Assembly (NCBI GenBank): GCA_040902425.1
Contig: JBBDXI010000103.1
Coordinates: 6,719-70,718, forward strand
DNA: 64,000 nt
Source: JBBDXI01 sp040902425
Lineage (GTDB): Bacteria > Planctomycetota > Phycisphaerae > Phycisphaerales > UBA1924
Reading direction: 5' to 3'
Shown: one piece after another, positions 59,743-64,000 of the stretch
Position numbering within the stretch: position 1 is the first letter of the stretch
How the letters are laid out: every line of letters begins with the position of its first letter
Notes under the pieces: model-generated
Database searches by the model: none
Seen by the model: only the letters and a program-made list of their open reading frames with translations
What the model was told of the DNA's origin: nothing
Made by a program: the position numbers and the translations under genes

Positions 59743-60294
59743 TCACCCCCCCACCCCGGCCGCCCGCTCCGCGATGATCCCCAGCCCCAGCACCCCCGCC
59801 TCCACCGTCTGGTCCGTCACATCCATCACCGCATCCGCCAGCGAGAGGTACAGCGGGTCGCGCGCCGCGTACACCTCTTCCATCTCCTCCTCGACGCTCG
59901 CCCCGACCAGCCGCGGCCGGTCCGGATCCCCCGACGCCCGCACCCGAGCCGCCAGCACCCCGGGCGCCCCGCGCAGGTACACCACCCGCGCCCGCGCCCC
60001 GCGCCGATCCTTGATCCCCTGGATCACGGCCTGCGCCGCCGGCGAGGTCGGCGTCCCGCCGCCGAGCCCAAGAATATCGGGATCGTCCTCAACCGCCCGC
60101 ACCAGGGCCCGCGATTCGGCCTCCCGGAACCCCGCCTCCCCGGCGCGCGACCACGCCTCCGCCACGCTCCGCGCGCCGAGTTCCTCCAGCGTCACCACGT
60201 CAAGATCGACAAACCGCCACCCCCGCGCGGCCGCCAGCGCCGCCCCGAGCGTGGTCTTCCCCGACCCGCGCATCCCGATCAAAACCAGCCGCAT
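59743..60294 (-). CDS. aroK: Shikimate kinase
   Basis: This 183-residue kinase phosphorylates shikimate in aromatic amino acid synthesis. Walker A GMRGSGKTT is at residues 7-15, then the shikimate-binding WRFVDLDVV and REAESRALVRAVEDDPDILG, GLGGGTP with the Gly-rich loop, and RPRLVGASVEEEMEEVYAAR, the lid and C-terminal segment. EF-P lies 20 bp upstream on the same strand, so the two are probably co-transcribed. Confidence 0.9.
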   Translation of the reverse strand: MRLVLIGMRGSGKTTLGAALAAARGWRFVDLDVVTLEELGARSVAEAWSRAGEAGFREAESRALVRAVEDDPDILGLGGGTPTSPAAQAVIQGIKDRRGARARVVYLRGAPGVLAARVRASGDPDRPRLVGASVEEEMEEVYAARDPLYLSLADAVMDVTDQTVEAGVLGLGIIAERAAGVGG

Positions 60295-60314
60295 CCCGAC
60301 AGCGTAGCCGCCGG

Positions 60315-60875
60315 CTACTCCTTCGCCCGCGACAGGTACGAGCCATCGGTCGTGCTGATCTTGATCGTCTCCCCCGTCGCAATGAACTCCGGCACCTTGG
60401 TCTTCAGCCCCGTCTCCAGGGTCGCTTCCTTCAGCCGGTTCGTCGCCGTCGCCCCCTTGATCCCCGGCGGCGTGTCCGTGATCGTCAGCTCCACCGCCGC
60501 CGGCAGCTCCAGCGTGATCGGGTTCCCGTCGTGGCAGAGCACCACCACCCCCGTGTTCGGGCGGATGTACAGCAGCGCCTCCCCCAGCACATCCTTGGGG
60601 ATCGTCTGCTGGTCATACGTCTCGTTGTCCATGAACGTCGCCCCCGAGCTGTCGCTGTACAGGTACTCCATCGGGCGCCGGTCCAGGTCGATCACCTCGA
60701 CGTCGTCGCTGGATGACAGCCGCTTCTCGATGGTCTTCCCGGTGACGACTTCCTTGATCTTCACCTGGATGAACGCCCGCAGGTTCCCCGGCGTCCGGTG
60801 CTCACAGCTCGTGATCACGTACAGCTTGCCGTCCATCTTGACGCCGAGGCCGGGACGAAGTTCGGTTGCGCGCAT
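60315..60875 (-). CDS. efp: Translation elongation factor P
   Basis: This 186-residue factor relieves ribosome stalling at polyproline. The domain I loop reads CEHRTPGNLRAFIQVKIKEV, so Asn31 stands at the tip where Lys or Arg is modified in E. coli or Pseudomonas. The rest is normal: YLYSDSSGATFMDNETYDQQ, PITLELPAAVELTITDTPPG and PEFIATGETIKISTTDGSYL. GGAGCAG precedes the ATG at 60875. A longer in-frame reading (to 61163) crosses a non-coding region and was rejected. It heads an operon with aroK. Confidence 0.95.
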   Translation of the reverse strand: MRATELRPGLGVKMDGKLYVITSCEHRTPGNLRAFIQVKIKEVVTGKTIEKRLSSSDDVEVIDLDRRPMEYLYSDSSGATFMDNETYDQQTIPKDVLGEALLYIRPNTGVVVLCHDGNPITLELPAAVELTITDTPPGIKGATATNRLKEATLETGLKTKVPEFIATGETIKISTTDGSYLSRAKE

Positions 60876-61095
60876 GGCTGCTCCGTGGGTGCCCGCCGCT
60901 CGCGGCGGGACGCTGGGGCCCGGTGCCGGGGGCCGGGAAAAAATAGGGGGCCGAATGGTAGCCGCGGGCCCGCCCGCCGCACACCCCGCCGGGCAATCTC
61001 TATTCGCCTTCGCCCCCCGCCGCGGCAACACTTTCGCCGCTTCGCCGCACGACGGTCCCGGTCGAGACAGCAGGGGATGAACACAAGGATCACCG

Positions 61096-62271
61096 TTGAC
61101 CCACAGGCACCGCATCCTCGTCGAAGGCTGGCGGTTCTCCCCGAACTCCCTCGCCGTCCTCAACCAGTTCTACTGCCTGGAGATGCTCCGCCGCCCCGAC
61201 GTCGAGCTCTTCTTCCGCGATGTCCCCTTCCACTCCCCCACCTGGACCCAGGTCCCCGGCCTCCTCCCCCCCGAGGATGAGGCCCGCCTCCGCGCCCTCC
61301 CCGCCCCCGCCACCGAGGATGACCTCGACGCCTCCCTCCGCATCGCCCACCCCACGCTCGTCACGCCCACCGGCGCCCGGGGGGGGCGGAGCTGGTGCTG
61401 GATCATCACCGAGTTCGGCACGCTCGACCAGTCGCGCATCGCCGACGGGCGCCCCGTCCGCGAGGCCCTGAACACCCCCGGCGTCCGCCTCATCACCTGC
61501 TCGAACTGGTCCCGCGACGGCCTCACCCGCGCCGGCGCTGACCCCGCCAACATCGCCCTTGTCCCACTCGGCTACGACCCCCGCTCGTACCACACGGTGG
61601 ATGACGCCCGCCGCGCCGACCTCCGCCGCCAGTTCGGCTGGGAGGGCCGCTTCGTCTTCCTCAACATCTCCACCATGTGGTGGAACAAGGGCATCGCCAC
61701 CCTCATCCCCGCATTCGCGGCCACCGCCGAGAAGCACCCGGACACCCTCCTCGTCCTCAAGGGCAACAACCGCACCGTCGAGCCGGCCAGCGACCTCGGC
61801 CGCGCCATCGCGTCCCTGCCCCCCCAACGCCAAGCCCTCGTCGTCCCGCGGCTCCGCTACGTCGGCGAGTACCTCACCTTCCAGCAGGTCGCCACCTTCT
61901 ACCAGGCCGCGGATGCCTACGTCGCACCCTACCACGGCGAGGGCTTCAACCTCCCCGTCCTTGAGGCCGCGGCCTGCGGGCTCATCTCCATCTGCACCGC
62001 CGGCGGCTCCACCGACGAGTTCACCACGCCCGAGTTCTGCCGCCGAATCCGCTCGCAGCTCATCTCCCCGCCCCAGCTCACCGCCCAGCTCGGCCCCGGC
62101 GCTCACATCCTGCAGGTCGATGGCGACCACCTCATCGAGCTCATGCGTGACACGGTGACCAACGAGTCCGCCCGCGCCCTCGCCCGCACCGCCGCCCCCG
62201 CCCACGTCAACCCCCGCTACACATGGGAGACGGTCACCGGTCAGCTCGTCCGTACGCTCGTATCCGGGTGA
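61096..62271 (+). CDS. Glycosyltransferase, GT4 type
   Basis: The product has 391 residues. The start is a TTG with AAGGA upstream (MTHRHRILVEGWRFSPNSLA). Donor-binding features include NISTMWWNKGIATLIPAFAA, LLVLKGNN, YVGEYLTFQQVATFYQAADA and the GT4 motif YVAPYHGEGFNLPVLEAAAC with EX7E-like spacing, then GGSTDEF. It transfers a sugar from an activated donor, probably for surface polysaccharide or glycolipid; donor and acceptor are unknown. It is divergent from efp. The 220 bp between them show nothing beyond an A-rich stretch near 60950. Confidence 0.85.
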   Translation: MTHRHRILVEGWRFSPNSLAVLNQFYCLEMLRRPDVELFFRDVPFHSPTWTQVPGLLPPEDEARLRALPAPATEDDLDASLRIAHPTLVTPTGARGGRSWCWIITEFGTLDQSRIADGRPVREALNTPGVRLITCSNWSRDGLTRAGADPANIALVPLGYDPRSYHTVDDARRADLRRQFGWEGRFVFLNISTMWWNKGIATLIPAFAATAEKHPDTLLVLKGNNRTVEPASDLGRAIASLPPQRQALVVPRLRYVGEYLTFQQVATFYQAADAYVAPYHGEGFNLPVLEAAACGLISICTAGGSTDEFTTPEFCRRIRSQLISPPQLTAQLGPGAHILQVDGDHLIELMRDTVTNESARALARTAAPAHVNPRYTWETVTGQLVRTLVSG

Positions 62272-62296
62272 GCCGGGGCGTCCCCGCCCCGGGCCC
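62270..62296. repeat. 27-bp palindromic repeat at the convergent gene ends
   Basis: Identical to 39678-39704 (GAGCCGGGGCGTCCCCGCCC plus seven bases). It begins in the stop codon of the glycosyltransferase gene and ends 3 bp before the mqnC stop, so it may act as a two-way terminator hairpin. Confidence 0.9.
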
Positions 62297-62299
62297 GAG

Positions 62300-63805
62300 T
62301 CACCGAGCACTCACCGTCAGCTCCGCCTTCCCCCGCCTCGGCGCCTCCACGTGCAGCTTCCGCACCCGGTGCTCCGACCAGTCCGCCACCCGCAGGTCCG
62401 GCGACCCCGCCCCGTCGTGCACCCGCAGCAGGTCGTACACGTTGTCCCGCTGCGCCGGCACAAACCCCGCCGTCCGGATCAGCCGGCACAAGAGCGCCTC
62501 ATCCAGGCAGTACGTCGTCCCCGCCGACGAGACCACGTTCTCCTCCATCATCACCGACCCCATGTCGCTCGCCCCGAACGCCAGCGCCACCTGCCCCACG
62601 TGCGGCCCCATCGTCACCCACGACGCCCCGATCGACCAGATGTTGTCCAGCACCAGCCGAGACACCGCCTGCGTCCGCAGGTAGTCCGTCGCGCTGCTCA
62701 TCCGCACCCGCCGCCCGAACTCCGCCGCCCCCGGCCCCAGCGCCCGGTGGTCCACGCCCGCGTTCCTCCCCCAGTCAAACCCCCGCGCCACGGCATCCCC
62801 CGGGAACTCCTCCCCCCGCTCCGCCGCCTCCAGCCCCCAGTCCCTCACCCGCCCCAGCGGCGTGTTCTCCCGCTGAAACGGCCACGAAATGAACGCCTTG
62901 TAGTGCCCGAAGGACGAGCGACGCAGCGACGGAGCGACGGAGTGACGCAGTTGAGGACCCGTGAACCCCGAGACCCCTCTGTCCACTTCGTCGCTGCGTC
63001 GCTGCGTCACTGCGTCACTCGCTCTCAGCGCCCGATCCTGCCACTCCCGCACCATCCCCATGTGGTGCACCCGGTCCGCTAGTCCCTCGATGTGCCCGAA
63101 CATCATCGTCGCGCTCGTGAACATCCCCAACGAGTGCGCCACCCACATCGTCGTCAGCCACGCCTCCGCGTCGCACTTCCCCAGCCCGATCTTCCGCCGC
63201 ACCGGCGCCGCGAAGATCTCACCCCCGCCCCCCGGCAGCGAGTCCAGCCCCGCCTCCCGCAGTCGCACCATCACCCACCGCAGCTTCTCCTCCAGCGTCC
63301 CCCCCGGCGGGTCGAAGAAGTGCACGAACTCGATGAACTCCGGCGGCGAGAACCCGTGGATGTGCACCCCGGGGAACCGCCCCTTGATCGCCCGCAAGAG
63401 GTCCGTGTACCACGACAGCGGCAGGGCCGGGTTCATCCCCCCCTGCATCAGCACCTGCGTCCCGCCGATCTCCACCAGCGCCGCCACCTTCTCCAGCAGC
63501 GCCGCGTGGCTCAGCGTGTACGCGTCGCCCTCATCCCCGTCCCGCCGGAACGCGCAGAACGTGCACCGCGCGTTGCAGATGTTCGTGTAGTTGATGTTCC
63601 GGTCGATCACGTACGTCCGGACCCGGTCCCCGTGCAGCGACCGGCAGCGCGCATCCGCCCACCGCCCCAGCGCCGGCAGCGGCATCCTCCGCAGCAGGTC
63701 CAGCCCCTGCTCCCGCGTCAGCCGCGCACGCCCCGCCGCCACCGCGCTCAGCAGCCCCGCGTCGCTCGCGTCCAGGTGGGAGTGTTCGGGCGGCGGTGTG
63801 TGCAT
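62300..63805 (-). CDS. mqnC: Cyclic dehypoxanthine futalosine synthase (radical SAM), with in-frame repeat insertion
   Basis: This 501-residue radical SAM enzyme belongs to the futalosine route to menaquinone. The cluster motif CNARC..C is at Cys77, Cys81 and Cys84 in RNINYTNICNARCTFCAFRR. GGTQVLMQGGMNPALPLSWY, IHGFSPPEFIEFVHFF and SLPGGGGEIFAAPVRRKIG are family text. Between VREWQDR and FISWPFQRENTPLG, where relatives have about seven residues, this protein has about 45, encoded by a hairpin repeat (62913-63026). The downstream frame is intact to the end. The TTG at 63838 is an alternative start. Confidence 0.92.
   Translation of the reverse strand: MHTPPPEHSHLDASDAGLLSAVAAGRARLTREQGLDLLRRMPLPALGRWADARCRSLHGDRVRTYVIDRNINYTNICNARCTFCAFRRDGDEGDAYTLSHAALLEKVAALVEIGGTQVLMQGGMNPALPLSWYTDLLRAIKGRFPGVHIHGFSPPEFIEFVHFFDPPGGTLEEKLRWVMVRLREAGLDSLPGGGGEIFAAPVRRKIGLGKCDAEAWLTTMWVAHSLGMFTSATMMFGHIEGLADRVHHMGMVREWQDRALRASDAVTQRRSDEVDRGVSGFTGPQLRHSVAPSLRRSSFGHYKAFISWPFQRENTPLGRVRDWGLEAAERGEEFPGDAVARGFDWGRNAGVDHRALGPGAAEFGRRVRMSSATDYLRTQAVSRLVLDNIWSIGASWVTMGPHVGQVALAFGASDMGSVMMEENVVSSAGTTYCLDEALLCRLIRTAGFVPAQRDNVYDLLRVHDGAGSPDLRVADWSEHRVRKLHVEAPRRGKAELTVSAR
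62913..63026. repeat. Hairpin with 8-bp units inserted in frame in mqnC
   Basis: The left arm GACGAGCGACGCAGCGACGG and on to 62950 and the right arm 62987-63026 (CGTCGCTGCGTCGCTGCGTC and on) are inverted copies built of GTCGCTGC/GTCACTGC units of 8 bp. The roughly 36-bp loop reads GGACCCGTGAACCCCGAGAC. It shares words with the array at 41766-41810. Confidence 0.9.
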
Positions 63806-64000
63806 CGCGGGTTCCGGCCGGACCGGCTGGGTTTTCAAGATTCTCTGAAACCAGCGAAACTATAACCCCCGCAAGCCCCGCCCGCCCATCCCCGCCCCCC
63901 CCCTCCGCCCCTTCCGCCCCGCCCCCCGCCCCGTGTCAATCTGCGCCGATCGCGCCGCCTGTACCGCCTGCCCCGCCCCCGGACACGCGCCCTTCACCCC

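Noticed and set aside
63839..64000. A gene or promoter in the last 160 bases
   Set aside because: The stretch is pyrimidine-rich (long CCCGCCCC runs) with no supported ORF; the window ends too soon to judge.

Overview
This is 64 kb of very GC-rich bacterial chromosome, almost certainly from a planctomycete of the Phycisphaerae type and probably from a metagenome assembly. Pointers to that group are a MoxR/VWA gene pair whose second VWA domain has His-Ser in place of the metal-binding Asp, a membrane protein with the CxxC-FDL...CPECG zinc ribbon common in planctomycetes, an S21 protein with a Gly/Pro-rich tail, futalosine-pathway menaquinone synthesis, and many 8-bp-unit hairpin repeats. No rRNA is present, so the taxonomy is inference.

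Layout. 1-5.6 kb (minus): MoxR ATPase (cut by the window edge), a large VWA membrane protein and an NHL-repeat lipoprotein. 5.9-8.9 kb (plus): enoyl-CoA hydratase and a large acyl-CoA dehydrogenase. 9-13 kb (minus): DUF2795 protein, secreted beta-helix protein, an isolated nuoC and a nucleotidyltransferase. 13.2-18.5 kb (plus): small proteins, a PD40 propeller lipoprotein, a CsgG/FlgO-like lipoprotein, a Xer recombinase, and a broken junction carrying an M48 peptidase tail. 18.5-20.4 kb (minus): a secreted protein and folK.

20.4-45.1 kb is one long minus-strand flagellar cluster, read flgB-flgC-fliE-fliF-fliG-fliH-fliI-fliJ-motE-like-fliK-flgD-flagellar operon protein-flgE-motA-[gap]-fliL-fliN-fliO-fliP-fliQ-fliR-flhB-flhA-flhF-flhG-small proteins-fliA. 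Many neighbours overlap by 4 bp. It encodes the MS ring, C-ring parts, the whole export gate and ATPase complex, hook proteins, part of the motor, the polar-placement GTPase/ATPase pair and the flagellar sigma factor. fliM, motB and the distal rod genes are not seen. Two assembly gaps lie inside it: one breaks flhA, and one lies between motA and fliL where motB would be expected.

45.1-64 kb: tRNA-Arg(TCT), then ctaB and SCO (cytochrome oxidase assembly), a zinc-ribbon membrane protein, small conserved proteins, an M24 peptidase, a degenerate receiver domain, tilS, a membrane pyrophosphatase (hppA), rpsU, citrate synthase, a rhomboid protease, trpF, shikimate kinase, EF-P, a glycosyltransferase and mqnC. 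Together these suggest a motile respiring heterotroph with complex I, menaquinone and a cytochrome oxidase.

The most interesting non-genic signal is a set of hairpin repeats whose arms are tandem units of about 8 bp. They lie between genes, at gene ends and in one case in frame inside mqnC. Two other palindrome families (identical 23-mers and identical 27-mers) recur, one copy being inside fliI.
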